Below are positions 16,202 through 24,675 of a stretch of 44,266 nt of DNA, piece by piece. Numbering within the stretch: position 1 is the first letter of the stretch; every line of letters begins with the position of its first letter. Under the pieces are notes generated by a model. It had not been told where the DNA came from and did not search any database. It worked only from the letters and a program-made list of their open reading frames with translations. Source of the stretch: an uncultured Actinobaculum sp. (GTDB taxonomy: Bacteria > Actinomycetota > Actinomycetes > Actinomycetales > Actinomycetaceae); NCBI GenBank assembly GCA_938020505.1, contig CALIHR010000043.1, positions 1-44,266 of the forward strand, given 5' to 3'. The position numbers and the translations under genes are program-made.

Positions 16202-18777
16202 TAGACCAAGTCGCCGGCTCGATTCTGGCCAACCGGCTGAGATACCTTCTGGCGGCGCTCGCCGTTGCAGTCGCGAGCGCCCTGACAGTCGTGTGCCTGG
16301 CCGTGGCAGATTACGTGAGGACGGCATTTCCGGCCGCGCCCGCGGGCGACTTCGGGCAGGCGCAGGCCGCCGTCACGGTGGCCGAGGCCGCTCAGGGCCG
16401 GGATGTCGCAAAATCCGTCGAACGCCTGAAATCCGTCGGGGAAGTCTACTCCCAGCAGATTCACCGCGCGGCGATCACGCGCACCACCGCCTCGAAGGGC
16501 CTGCTGGTGACCGAGACTCCGAATGCGCGTTTCGGCTTCTACCGGCTGCTCGAGGGGAAGGCGCCGAGGCTGACGAACGAGATCGCCATAAGCCAAACGA
16601 CGGCGCAGCAGATGCGCCTCAAGGCGGGCGACACCATGACGGTGACCGTCTACTACAAGACCCCCGATTCCTCGGATTCCCAGTCTTTTTCCATAGGCAT
16701 GCGGGTGACGGGCGTCTACAAGGAACTCCACCGCGTCGCCCGAGGCGGGCATTCGTTCGCGGGCTACATCACCCCCGAGGCCGCGAAAGAGTGGCGGAAC
16801 CGGGAGGGCCGCCCGCCCGCCGACGCCGAAACGACCGTTTACGCCATCAGCGCCGCCGGCCATTCGGACGCCGAAATGCTCGCCGACCTTTCTGCGATTC
16901 CCGGAGCCTCGGTCGAATCCCGGCTCGGCGAAGACGAGCGGGGCCTGAGCGAGGGCCTTTCGCGCGCGAGCTTCGGCGCGGCCGCCATGGCCGTGGCGTT
17001 TGCCCTGTTCGCGTTGGGCTTGGCCGGCGTCGTCGCTTGGAACGCCTTCCGGGCGGCGAGCGCCGCCCGGCGCCGCCAGCTCGCGCTCCTGGCGACCCTT
17101 GGAGCGTCTTCGCGCCGCATACGCAGGATGATCGCCTGGGAGGCGGTCACGGTGGGCGCCGTCGCCTCGGCCGTCGGGGCGGCGGTCGGCGTGAGCTTGA
17201 CGAAGCTCGTGCCGCGGCTCGTTCTGGGCGATCCGGCTGCGGCCGTGCTTCCCGCGGGCATCGAGCCGAATCCCCTCTACGGCTTTTTTGCTCTCGTCGC
17301 GGGCGCCTTCGTCGCGGTTTCCGCCGCCGCACCCTTCGTTTTCCGCTCTCGCGAAGTCGCCCCCTTGGAGGCCGTCGACGATTCCCTCGCGGCCCCGCCC
17401 GGCGACGGAAAGACCATTCGGCCCCACGTCGCCTTCGGTTTGGTGGGAGCGGGCGTCGCGGTGACGTTCACAGGGGTCTTTTTCTCCAATCCGGGCAGCG
17501 ACGAGGGGCCGCTGCTCGTCGTCATCGGCGCCTTCGCCCTTTTCCGCGGAATCGTCGGGCTCGCGCCTCCCTTGGCGCGAAGGCTCGGAATTCCGCTGGC
17601 CAACTTTTTCGTCGGAGGCTTGGACGGCGGACGCAACCGAGTCCGCCTGGCCTTCCACGACGTGCGCGAGCAAGGGACGAGGGCCAAGCTCGCCCGAGCG
17701 GCCACGGCGACGCTGTTTGCCTCGACCTTCCTGCTGTCGTCGGCGGCGGTCACGGTGGGAGTCGCCCACGCAAACGCGCTCGCAGCCATCGACGCCTCCT
17801 TCCCGCGCGACGTCGACGTGCGCCAGGCGACCGACTCGGAGGGGGCCGGCCTCGGAATCACGGCCTCACAGGAAAGGGCCGCCGCGGCAAACCCCAATGT
17901 CGCCGCCGTTGTGCCCGTCTATGAAACCAAGGTCGATTCGGACTTCGGCAGGCTCACCCTTTCCGCCGTCGATCCGGTTCGCGCCTCCTCGGCCCTGCGG
18001 GGCGATACGCATGCGGCGTATGAGAAAACGGGGACCGTCACCCTTCCCGAGCGCATGCGCACGGCGAAAACGGCCAAGAGGACGATCACCGTGACGGGGC
18101 GCGACGGCAAGACGCTGAGGCTCTCGGTCGCTTTCGGCGGCGTCGCCTCCCCCACGGTCTCGCTCAAAGACCTGCGGAAGCTCGACGACGTCGGAACGCC
18201 CGCGGCCCTGTGGCTGAGGACGCGCGGCGACGAGCCGACTGTTGAAAAGGTCCGGTCCATCGCCCACGACGTCAACGAAGCCAGCGGCGACGCGTTCGCG
18301 AAGGTCACGTCTTCCTTGCTGCGTCAACGATCCGCCTATTCCGCCGCCGTCGATTCGACCGCGCGTCTGCTGGCTTGGGCGCTCACAGGCTTGGCCGTCG
18401 CATCCGGCCTTGGCGCGTCGCTTGCGATCGCCCTCTCGCTCTCGGCCAAACGGCGTGACTTCGAGATTCTTCGCGCGATAGGCGCGTCCGGGCGCTCAAT
18501 CAGGCGAGCGGAGGCTTCGCGCCAATGCGCGCTTGCATTCGCGGGAATGATCCTCGGAACGCTTCTGGGGATCCTCGTTTCCTGGGGCGTGGGCGCCGCA
18601 TTCTTCTCGTGCATGGGCGCCGCAGTGGGAGGCGCACTTCCGCCCCTTGGCCTCGTCTGCGTTCTCCTTGCCGAAGCGACAACAATCAGTATAGTGATTT
18701 ATTTCACTTTAAGGACGTTAACCGGGAGACATTTGGCCCAGTCCGCAAGGCTAATGGGCCGCAAGTCCAACTCGTGA
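16198..18777 (+). CDS. FtsX-like ABC permease
   Basis: An 859-residue membrane protein with the layout of large FtsX/MacB-fold permeases: an N-terminal helix, a soluble extracytoplasmic domain (about 50-260), a first FtsX block of three helices (about 260-400; A-L-L-A-T-L-G-A-S-S-R-R-I-R-R), two to four central helices, a second extracytoplasmic domain (about 530-710) and a second FtsX block (E-I-L-R-A-I-G-A-S-G-R-S-I-R-R). About ten helices in all. Such permeases act in peptide sensing or detoxification, or in lipoprotein and envelope handling. The start is set by the ATGA overlap with the ATPase; the longer upstream frame is antisense-free but overlaps the ATPase fully and is not used. Substrate unknown. 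Confidence 0.88.
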   Translation: MIDQVAGSILANRLRYLLAALAVAVASALTVVCLAVADYVRTAFPAAPAGDFGQAQAAVTVAEAAQGRDVAKSVERLKSVGEVYSQQIHRAAITRTTASKGLLVTETPNARFGFYRLLEGKAPRLTNEIAISQTTAQQMRLKAGDTMTVTVYYKTPDSSDSQSFSIGMRVTGVYKELHRVARGGHSFAGYITPEAAKEWRNREGRPPADAETTVYAISAAGHSDAEMLADLSAIPGASVESRLGEDERGLSEGLSRASFGAAAMAVAFALFALGLAGVVAWNAFRAASAARRRQLALLATLGASSRRIRRMIAWEAVTVGAVASAVGAAVGVSLTKLVPRLVLGDPAAAVLPAGIEPNPLYGFFALVAGAFVAVSAAAPFVFRSREVAPLEAVDDSLAAPPGDGKTIRPHVAFGLVGAGVAVTFTGVFFSNPGSDEGPLLVVIGAFALFRGIVGLAPPLARRLGIPLANFFVGGLDGGRNRVRLAFHDVREQGTRAKLARAATATLFASTFLLSSAAVTVGVAHANALAAIDASFPRDVDVRQATDSEGAGLGITASQERAAAANPNVAAVVPVYETKVDSDFGRLTLSAVDPVRASSALRGDTHAAYEKTGTVTLPERMRTAKTAKRTITVTGRDGKTLRLSVAFGGVASPTVSLKDLRKLDDVGTPAALWLRTRGDEPTVEKVRSIAHDVNEASGDAFAKVTSSLLRQRSAYSAAVDSTARLLAWALTGLAVASGLGASLAIALSLSAKRRDFEILRAIGASGRSIRRAEASRQCALAFAGMILGTLLGILVSWGVGAAFFSCMGAAVGGALPPLGLVCVLLAEATTISIVIYFTLRTLTGRHLAQSARLMGRKSNS

Positions 18778-18895
18778 AAATAAGGAAGGCCGAACATCAC
18801 GAAAAAAGGTCTTTACGTGGAGGCTGAAACCTGCCACCCTTATTAACTGCACGCATCACGCACGGCGTGCTAACACACGAAGGAGATACATCGAT
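18778..18895 (+). promoter_or_regulatory. whiB1 upstream region
   Basis: A 118-bp gap. A small hairpin (GTGG-AGG with CCTGCCAC, about 18818-18838) may end the ABC operon. A CACGC-ACG-GCGTG dyad (about 18858-18870) lies 25 bp before the whiB start and could be an operator. AAGGAG precedes the start by ten bases. No confident -35/-10 pair. Confidence 0.35.
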
Positions 18896-19150
18896 ATGGA
18901 TTGGCGTCACCGGGCTGCCTGCCTCACTGAGGACCCGGAGCTGTTCTTCCCCATAGGCAATTCGGGCCCGGCCATCGCGCAGGTCGAGCAGGCTAAGCGA
19001 GTTTGCAATCGCTGCGCCGTGCAGGACATTTGCCTCAAATGGGCCTTGGACACGGGCCAGGACGCTGGCGTATGGGGCGGGCTCTCCGAAGAAGAGCGAC
19101 GTTCGCTCAAGCGCAGGACGGCACGCGCACGCCGTTCTAGTCTGACCTAG
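18896..19150 (+). CDS. whiB1: WhiB1-type iron-sulfur transcription factor
   Basis: An 84-residue Wbl protein with four cysteines for a [4Fe-4S] cluster (C9, C37, C40, C46) and the G-V-W-G-G-L turn (58-63), followed by a basic tail. Length, the M-D-W-R-H start and the E-L-F-F-P-x-G-N-S-G-P-A segment match mycobacterial WhiB1, a nitric-oxide-sensitive protein that binds the sigma factor region 4 and is essential in M. tuberculosis. The neighbouring pdtaS gene, convergent here, is also its neighbour in mycobacteria, which supports orthology. Confidence 0.95.
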   Translation: MDWRHRAACLTEDPELFFPIGNSGPAIAQVEQAKRVCNRCAVQDICLKWALDTGQDAGVWGGLSEEERRSLKRRTARARRSSLT

Positions 19151-19163
19151 GGACGGCGGTTTG

Positions 19164-19183
19164 GCGGCGCCCCGCAGCGCCGC
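19164..19183 (+). terminator. Hairpin after whiB1
   Basis: A 7-bp perfect GC stem (GCGGCGC/GCGCCGC) with a 6-base loop, followed by TGATTTC. A second GCCGCC/GGCGGC pairing follows before the pdtaS stop. Weak U-tract, so only a moderate call. Confidence 0.4.
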
Positions 19184-19246
19184 TGATTTCGCGCGCCCTC
19201 GCCGGGCCGCCTTGCCCCTGCCCGCCAGGCGGCTTACGAGCCTCTC

Positions 19247-20689
19247 CTACTTGCCGACGAACGCCTCGATATGAACTCGAGTGCCCCCGCCGGGGCGTGA
19301 GCGCCACTGGATTGAGCCACGCAGCTCTGCCTCAACCAGCGTTTTGACGATCTTCGTGCCCAGCCCTTTGCCGGGCCCGCCGTCGGCGATTCCCAAACCG
19401 TCGTCCTCGACGTCGATCGTCAGGCGGTCGCCGTCTCGGTCCGCCGTCACTTCGATGTGGCCGCCGTCGACCAGGCCGTGTTCGACGGCGTTGGACACGA
19501 GCTCGGTCAGCACGACGGCAAGCGACGTCGTCTTCGTCGCGTCTATCTTTCCAAAATCGCCCGTAAGATGCGTGGTCACCGACACGTGCGTGGCCGCGAC
19601 GTCGCGCGCAAGATTGAGCAGCGCGCCGAACACCTCTCCGAAATCGACGTTCTCTTCGACCGTCTCCGAGAGCGTTTGATGGACGAGGGCGATCGTCGCC
19701 ACACGCCGTTGGGCGTTTTCCAAGGCCTGCCTCGTTTCCGCGTTCACGTCCGCGCCGCGCGCCTGCATGCGCAAAAGGGCGGAGACCGTTTGGAGGTTGT
19801 TCTTCACCCGATGGTTGATCTCGCGGATAGTCGCGTCCTTCGTCAGCAGCTCCAGCTCGCGATGGCGCACCTCTGTGACGTCGCGGCACATAAGGATCCC
19901 GCCCAGTTTCCTTCCCCTGTCCGTCAGGGGCACCGCACGCAGCGAAAGGATGACGCCGTGGGCCTCGACCTCTGCGAGCCAGGGCGCCCGCCCCATGACG
20001 ACGACGGGAAGCGCCTCGTCCACAACGGTGTGGTCCTCGATGACGTCAGTGATGACCTCGGCCAACAGGCTGCCGACGATGGGCCCCCCGATCCCGAGGC
20101 GATGGTAGTTGGACACCGCGTTCGGGCTCGCGTAGAGCACGACGCCCTCAGGATCGAGGTGGACGAATCCGTCCGTCACGCGCGGGGTCCCGTGCCTGTA
20201 CCCGGTCGGCCTGCCGTCGAAGGGAAACTCGCCCATTGTCACCATGTGGACGAGCTGCGAAGAAATGGTCGAATAGTTGGTGGTCAGCGCCGGCACCTGC
20301 ACCGGAACGACGTCCAACGAGTCGGCCTCCGTAATGCACAGCGCAGCGACGGCCTTTCCCTCACGGCGAACGGGAACCACTTTGAGATTGAATCCTTGGC
20401 GGGGGATCAGGCGTTCGACGCCGCCGTCGAGGACTTCGTCGATCGCCGCGGCGAACCGCGGCTCGATCTGACGCCCCACGATGTCGTTCTCGTAGAAAGT
20501 GCTCGCCGTGGCGGGCCTGCATTGCGCCACCACGGTTGTGCACCCGCCCACGTCCTGCACGATGAGAAGAAGGTCCGAAAAGGAAACGTCCGCTATCGTC
20601 TGCCAATCCCCCACAAGCTGGTGGATCCATTCCTGGTCCGCCGTGGTGAGGCGGCGAGCGCGGCCGAGCATGTTCGAAAGCGAAGGCAT
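19247..20689 (-). CDS. pdtaS: Sensor histidine kinase, PdtaS family
   Basis: A 480-residue soluble kinase: N-terminal GAF-like domain (about 20-135), PAS domain (about 145-270), HisKA_2 domain with H293 in R-E-I-N-H-R-V-K-N-N-L-Q, and HATPase_c (E-L-V-S-N-A-V-E-H-G, D-D-G-L-G-I, G-L-G-T-K-I-V). In mycobacteria PdtaS phosphorylates PdtaR, an ANTAR-domain RNA-binding antiterminator, and responds to metals and nitric oxide; pdtaR is not in this window. The start ATG is seven bases behind a TAGGCT box, pointing to a leaderless mRNA; a longer in-frame reading exists but would run through the divergent gene's promoter. Confidence 0.93.
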   Translation of the reverse strand: MPSLSNMLGRARRLTTADQEWIHQLVGDWQTIADVSFSDLLLIVQDVGGCTTVVAQCRPATASTFYENDIVGRQIEPRFAAAIDEVLDGGVERLIPRQGFNLKVVPVRREGKAVAALCITEADSLDVVPVQVPALTTNYSTISSQLVHMVTMGEFPFDGRPTGYRHGTPRVTDGFVHLDPEGVVLYASPNAVSNYHRLGIGGPIVGSLLAEVITDVIEDHTVVDEALPVVVMGRAPWLAEVEAHGVILSLRAVPLTDRGRKLGGILMCRDVTEVRHRELELLTKDATIREINHRVKNNLQTVSALLRMQARGADVNAETRQALENAQRRVATIALVHQTLSETVEENVDFGEVFGALLNLARDVAATHVSVTTHLTGDFGKIDATKTTSLAVVLTELVSNAVEHGLVDGGHIEVTADRDGDRLTIDVEDDGLGIADGGPGKGLGTKIVKTLVEAELRGSIQWRSRPGGGTRVHIEAFVGK

Positions 20690-20696
20690 GTGCCTT

Positions 20697-20719
20697 AGCC
20701 TATCGCGGTCGTGCACAAT
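20697..20719. promoter_or_regulatory. Divergent leaderless promoters of pdtaS and the DUF2505-thyA-dfr operon
   Basis: On the minus strand TAGGCT (20697-20702) ends seven bases before the pdtaS ATG. On the plus strand CACAAT (20714-20719, preceded by TG) ends seven bases before the ATG at 20727. The two -10 boxes are only 11 bases apart, so transcription from one side should interfere with the other. Confidence 0.45.
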
Positions 20720-20726
20720 AGATGGC

Positions 20727-21194
20727 ATGGATATCTCGACCACACAGACGTACAACGCGAGCCCGGGCGCCGTCGCGCAGGCGCTTCTCTCATCCGAGCT
20801 TGCAGCCAAGCGGGCCAAGCTGGCGCGCGTCGACGACTACACACACACCGTCGACGGCTCGAAAGCCACGACCGTGGTGAACGTCCCCGCTGAGCGGCTC
20901 CCCTCCAAGGCCCGAACTTTCGCGAGAAACGGCGCAAAAGTGACGATCACTACAGTCGCTTCGGGCGACGGCGTTACGTACACCGTCGATCCCCACGGCC
21001 TTCCCGCCGAGATTTCGGCGGCCCTCAAGCTTTCCGGCGACGCGACCACGACGGCCGACCTTTCTGCCACCCTCAAGGTCAAGATCCCCCTCCTCGGCGG
21101 GAAGATCGAGAAGAGGGCAGCCGGAATGGTCGATCGGCTGCTTGCCAAAGACGCCAAGCTGGTCGAGGAAGTCATCGAAGAACAGGGCTCATGA
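20727..21194 (+). CDS. DUF2505 domain protein
   Basis: A 155-residue soluble protein matching the actinobacterial DUF2505 family, a START/SRPBCC-like ligand-binding fold of unknown ligand: an N-terminal strand with a Y-N-A-S-P-x-x-V-A-Q motif, a central sheet, and a long C-terminal helix (K-I-E-K-R-A-A-G-M-V-D-R-L-L-A-K-D). It heads an operon with thyA through an ATGA overlap, but this is common gene packing rather than proof of a role in folate metabolism. Confidence 0.82.
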   Translation: MDISTTQTYNASPGAVAQALLSSELAAKRAKLARVDDYTHTVDGSKATTVVNVPAERLPSKARTFARNGAKVTITTVASGDGVTYTVDPHGLPAEISAALKLSGDATTTADLSATLKVKIPLLGGKIEKRAAGMVDRLLAKDAKLVEEVIEEQGS

Positions 21195-21994
21195 CGGTCA
21201 ATCGGGCCTACGAGGATCTGCTCGCCGACGTCCTGGAAAACGGGACGGAAAAAGGCGACCGCACGGGCACGGGGACTCTCTCCGTGTTCGGGCGGCAGAT
21301 CCGCTATCGCCTCTCCGAGGGCTTTCCGCGCATCACAACGAAGTTCGTGGCGATGAAGGCGGTCAAAGGCGAACTCCTGTGGTTCCTTTCGGGCGACACG
21401 AACGTCCGCTGGCTCCAGGAGCGAGGCATAACGATTTGGGACGAGTGGGCCGACGACGCCGGCGAACTCGGCCCGGTTTACGGATGCCAGTGGCGCAGCT
21501 GGACCGCCCCCGACGGGAGGCACATCGACCAGATTCAGCAGGTGCTCGACCAGCTGCGGGAACGCCCCGATTCGCGGCGAATGGTCGTCAGCGCCTGGAA
21601 TCCGGCCGATCTCGACAAAATGGCGCTGCAGCCGTGCCACGCGATGTTCCAGTTCTACGTCGCCGACGGCAGGCTTTCGTGCCAGCTCTATCAGCGCAGC
21701 GCCGATCTCTTCCTCGGCGTCCCCTTCAACATCGCCTCCTACGCCCTGCTGACGCATATGTTCGCCCAGCAGGCCGGCCTCAAGGCCGGCGATTTCGTAT
21801 GGACCGGCGGCGACTGCCACATTTATCTTAACCACGTCAAGCAGGTGAAAGAGCAGCTGACGCGCGAACCCTATCCCTTCCCCACGCTGCGCCTGAAGAA
21901 GGCCCCGTCGATATTCGAATATGCAATGGACGACATCGACGCCTCGGAAGGGTATCGGCACCATCCCAAGATCCACGCCCCCGTGGCCGTATGA
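21191..21994 (+). CDS. thyA: Thymidylate synthase
   Basis: ThyA makes dTMP from dUMP with methylene-tetrahydrofolate, releasing dihydrofolate. The active-site cysteine is C149 in A-L-Q-P-C-H-A-M-F-Q-F-Y; other invariant segments are D-R-T-G-T-G at the N-terminus, W-D-E-W, Q-L-Y-Q-R-S-A-D-L-F-L-G-V-P-F-N-I and D-C-H-I-Y-L-N-H. The length (267) is nearly that of E. coli ThyA (264). It is followed after 30 bases by dfr, which recycles the dihydrofolate it makes. Confidence 0.97.
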   Translation: MTVNRAYEDLLADVLENGTEKGDRTGTGTLSVFGRQIRYRLSEGFPRITTKFVAMKAVKGELLWFLSGDTNVRWLQERGITIWDEWADDAGELGPVYGCQWRSWTAPDGRHIDQIQQVLDQLRERPDSRRMVVSAWNPADLDKMALQPCHAMFQFYVADGRLSCQLYQRSADLFLGVPFNIASYALLTHMFAQQAGLKAGDFVWTGGDCHIYLNHVKQVKEQLTREPYPFPTLRLKKAPSIFEYAMDDIDASEGYRHHPKIHAPVAV

Positions 21995-22018
21995 CGGTCG
22001 GGCTAGTATGACGGTCGG
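21989..22018. repeat. 13-bp direct repeat across the thyA stop
   Basis: GTATGACGGTCGG occurs at 21989-22001 and 22006-22018 (period 17). The first copy contains the thyA stop. ATGACGGTC also opens thyA itself. Confidence 0.75.
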
Positions 22019-22024
22019 ATCCGC

Positions 22025-22561
22025 GTGACGCTCGGGGCCATCTGGGCACAGGGCCGCGCACAAGCCATCGGGAAGGGCGGCGCTTTGCCGTGGCGCCTTC
22101 CCGAGGATCTCGCGCTCTTTCGACGGGTGACCTCAGGGCGCCCGGTGATCATGGGCCGCAAAACCTGGGAGTCGCTGCCGCCCAGATTTCGCCCGCTTCC
22201 GGGGCGCCGCAACATCGTCCTCTCCCGCGATCCGAACTTCGCCGCCGACGGCGCGGAGGCCGTCCGCTCCCTGGCAGAGGCGACAGAGGCGGCGTCGCGC
22301 GACGAACAGGCCTGGATCATCGGAGGCGCCGCCGTTTACGCCGAGGCACTCGACGTCGTTGACGTCCTAGTCGTCACCGACGTCGACGTCGACGTCGAAG
22401 GCGCCGACGCCTTTGCGCCCTCGATCGACGGCTCCTGGCGGAAGGCGGCCAGCCTCCCCAAACGAGGCTGGCTCGCGTCGGGGAAGCTGAACTATCGCGT
22501 GACCGTCTACTTCCGACCCGGCGTAAACGCGGACGACGTCGTTCGGGCCGTCGCTGTCTGA
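22025..22561 (+). CDS. dfrA: Dihydrofolate reductase
   Basis: The enzyme reduces dihydrofolate to tetrahydrofolate with NADPH. The family pattern is clear: G-x-G-G-A-L-P-W-R-L-P-E-D-L-A-L-F (substrate-binding acid as Glu), G-R-P-V-I-M-G-R-K-T-W-E-S-L-P, and I-I-G-G-A-A-V-Y-A-E-A. An acidic stretch encoded by a triple GACGTC repeat (about 22379-22396) gives D-V-D-V-D-V-E. The GTG start lies 30 bases after thyA, with a poor ribosome-binding site, so translation may depend on thyA. Confidence 0.94.
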   Translation: MTLGAIWAQGRAQAIGKGGALPWRLPEDLALFRRVTSGRPVIMGRKTWESLPPRFRPLPGRRNIVLSRDPNFAADGAEAVRSLAEATEAASRDEQAWIIGGAAVYAEALDVVDVLVVTDVDVDVEGADAFAPSIDGSWRKAASLPKRGWLASGKLNYRVTVYFRPGVNADDVVRAVAV

Positions 22562-22610
22562 GGCCCGTCGCGGACCTGAGCCAGCCCGGCTAAGACCGAA
22601 CGGGCGGCGA

Positions 22611-22657
22611 AAACGGGCCTTTTCCTGCGCGCAATGAACGCAGGGAAAGGCCCGTTT
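22611..22657. terminator. Bidirectional terminator between dfr and the ABC exporter
   Basis: Two 19-base arms pair with a single U-G mismatch around a 9-base loop; the outer ends are AAA on the left and TTT on the right, so it can act in both directions between the convergent operons. Confidence 0.85.
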
Positions 22658-22707
22658 CAAGCCGTGGAGCGCAGGAAACCCGAGCCAAAGCGCGACGTCG
22701 CGGCTCG

Positions 22708-24675
22708 TCAGCCGTCGGTGTCGAACTGCGAGTTGTACAGCTCCGCATAGAAGCCTCCGCGGGCCAAGAGCTCCTCGTGGCCGCCCGTCTCGACGATGTC
22801 GCCGTCGCGCATGACAAAGATGACGTCGGCGTTGCGGATGGTCGAGAGCCTATGCGCGATGACGAAGGACGTGCGATCCTTCGTGAGTGTGTCGAGCGCC
22901 TCTTGAATGAGCTTCTCCGTGCGGGTGTCGATGGAAGACGTGGCCTCGTCGAGGATGAGAAGCGGATTGTCGGCGAGCATCGCCCTGGCGATCGTCACGA
23001 GCTGTTTCTGCCCGGCGGAAAGCGTGGTCTGCTCGGACAGGACGGAGTCGTACCCCTGCGGCAGCTGCGAGACGAGCTCTGAAAGCCCGACCTTGTCCAT
23101 GACCTCGTCGAGGCGCTCGGGCGAGATCCCCTCGCTGCGGTAGACGACGTTCTCGCGCAGCGTGCCCTCGAAGGTCCACGTGTCTTGAAGGACCATCGAG
23201 AAGAGGGCGTCGACGTCCTCGCGCCGCATGGACGACGTCGGAATCCCGTCGATCCGAATCTCGCCGCCCCACAGCTCGTAAAAGCGCATGAGCAGATTGA
23301 CCATCGTGGTCTTGCCCGCGCCGGTCGGCCCGACGACGGCGACCTTCTGGCCGGCCTTGACGCTCGCGGAGAAATCGTGGATGACCTCCTGCCCCTCGAC
23401 GTAGCCGAACTTCACGTGGTCGAATTCGACGTCGCCCCGAACCTCGGGGACGCCCGCCGGCTTGTCCGATTCGGGGTCCATCTCGGTTTCGTCCAGCAGC
23501 TCAAACACCCGGTTGCCCGCCGCGGCGGCGGATTGGAACGACGTCGCGGCCTCGGCCATCTGCCCGAGAGGGTTGGTGAAGATGCGGATGTAGACCATGA
23601 AGGCGACGATGACGCCCACGGCCACGGTTCCGTTGAGGACGAGCACGGCGCCGACGATGCATACGACGACGTACCCGAGGTTGCCTACGAACCCCATGAG
23701 CGGCCACATGAGGCTGGAGAGGAACTGCGCCTTCCACGCGCTCGTGTACAGGGCGTCGTTGCGCTCGTGGAACTCCTGGCGCGCATCCTCCTCGGCGTTG
23801 AACGCGCGGACGACCGGATGGCCGGAGTATGTCTCTTCGATGTGGCCGTTGAGGGCGCCCAGCTGCCGCTGCTGAGCGACGAAGTGCTTCTGGCTGACGC
23901 CCATGATCAACCCGGAGCCGACGACGCCGATGAGGGCCGCGCCGATGCCTGCGAGCGCCATCCTCCACTCGGTCGCAAACATCATGATCGCCGAGCCGAG
24001 AATCGTGATGATTCCGCTGACGATGGAGGCGACCGAGTTGTTGAGAGTCTGCGAAAGGGTGTCGACGTCGTTGGAAACGCGGGAAAGCGTGTCTCCCACC
24101 GACTGCCTGTCAAAGTAAGCCAGGGGCAGGCGGTCGATCTTGCGGTCGAGGTCCGAGCGCATCTTTCGGGCCGTCCACTGGGTCGCGCGGACCATGAGCA
24201 GGCCCTCGACGAAGTTGAAGAGGAAGGATCCCGCGAGGATCGCAACCGAGATGAGAGTCAGCCTCCGCACCTCGTCCATGTTCACTCGCCCCGCGAGCCC
24301 CTTTTCGATCTCGTCGGTGATGTCGGACAGGTATTCGGGCGCGATGACGGTGAGAACCGCGCCCGCCACGGCCATGAACGTCGCGGCGACGAGCAGCGCC
24401 CGCACCGGCTTGGCGTAGGCGAGAAGCTTTTTGACGGTCGGGCCCATGGCGCCTATTGCCTTGCGGTCCACGCCGCCGCCCTCCCCGCCGAAGCCGTCGG
24501 AGGTGAGGTTGTCCCCTTCGGAGAGGCCTTTTTCGCGATTGCTGCGGGCCAGTTCCAGGCCGCGCCGAACAGAGTCGAGGTCGCGCTCGTCCCGCCCGTT
24601 CAAAGCCTTTGCGGCGCCCCCGCCGAGAGCCTCCACGGCTTTCTGCCCTTTCGAGGTTTCCTTGCCTCCGCTCAT
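22708..24675 (-). CDS. Heterodimeric ABC exporter, catalytic subunit
   Basis: A 655-residue half transporter: a charged 85-residue cytoplasmic N-extension, six membrane helices (about 90-400), and an ATPase domain with Walker A G-P-T-G-A-G-K-T, Q-loop L-Q-D, Walker B L-I-L-D-E-A-T and H-loop I-A-H-R. The catalytic Glu and His are present, but the signature is L-S-A-G-Q rather than L-S-G-G-Q. In heterodimeric exporters such as TM287/288 and BmrCD, the subunit with the good Walker B carries the altered signature, so this fits. It is co-translated with its partner (ATGA overlap). Probably exports drugs, lipids or peptides; substrate not readable. Confidence 0.92.
   Translation of the reverse strand: MSGGKETSKGQKAVEALGGGAAKALNGRDERDLDSVRRGLELARSNREKGLSEGDNLTSDGFGGEGGGVDRKAIGAMGPTVKKLLAYAKPVRALLVAATFMAVAGAVLTVIAPEYLSDITDEIEKGLAGRVNMDEVRRLTLISVAILAGSFLFNFVEGLLMVRATQWTARKMRSDLDRKIDRLPLAYFDRQSVGDTLSRVSNDVDTLSQTLNNSVASIVSGIITILGSAIMMFATEWRMALAGIGAALIGVVGSGLIMGVSQKHFVAQQRQLGALNGHIEETYSGHPVVRAFNAEEDARQEFHERNDALYTSAWKAQFLSSLMWPLMGFVGNLGYVVVCIVGAVLVLNGTVAVGVIVAFMVYIRIFTNPLGQMAEAATSFQSAAAAGNRVFELLDETEMDPESDKPAGVPEVRGDVEFDHVKFGYVEGQEVIHDFSASVKAGQKVAVVGPTGAGKTTMVNLLMRFYELWGGEIRIDGIPTSSMRREDVDALFSMVLQDTWTFEGTLRENVVYRSEGISPERLDEVMDKVGLSELVSQLPQGYDSVLSEQTTLSAGQKQLVTIARAMLADNPLLILDEATSSIDTRTEKLIQEALDTLTKDRTSFVIAHRLSTIRNADVIFVMRDGDIVETGGHEELLARGGFYAELYNSQFDTDG

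Noticed and set aside
15760..17769. A 669-codon minus-strand open frame opposite the ABC ATPase and permease
   Set aside because: Antisense to the coupled ABC genes; composition is Arg/Gly/His-rich shadow sequence.
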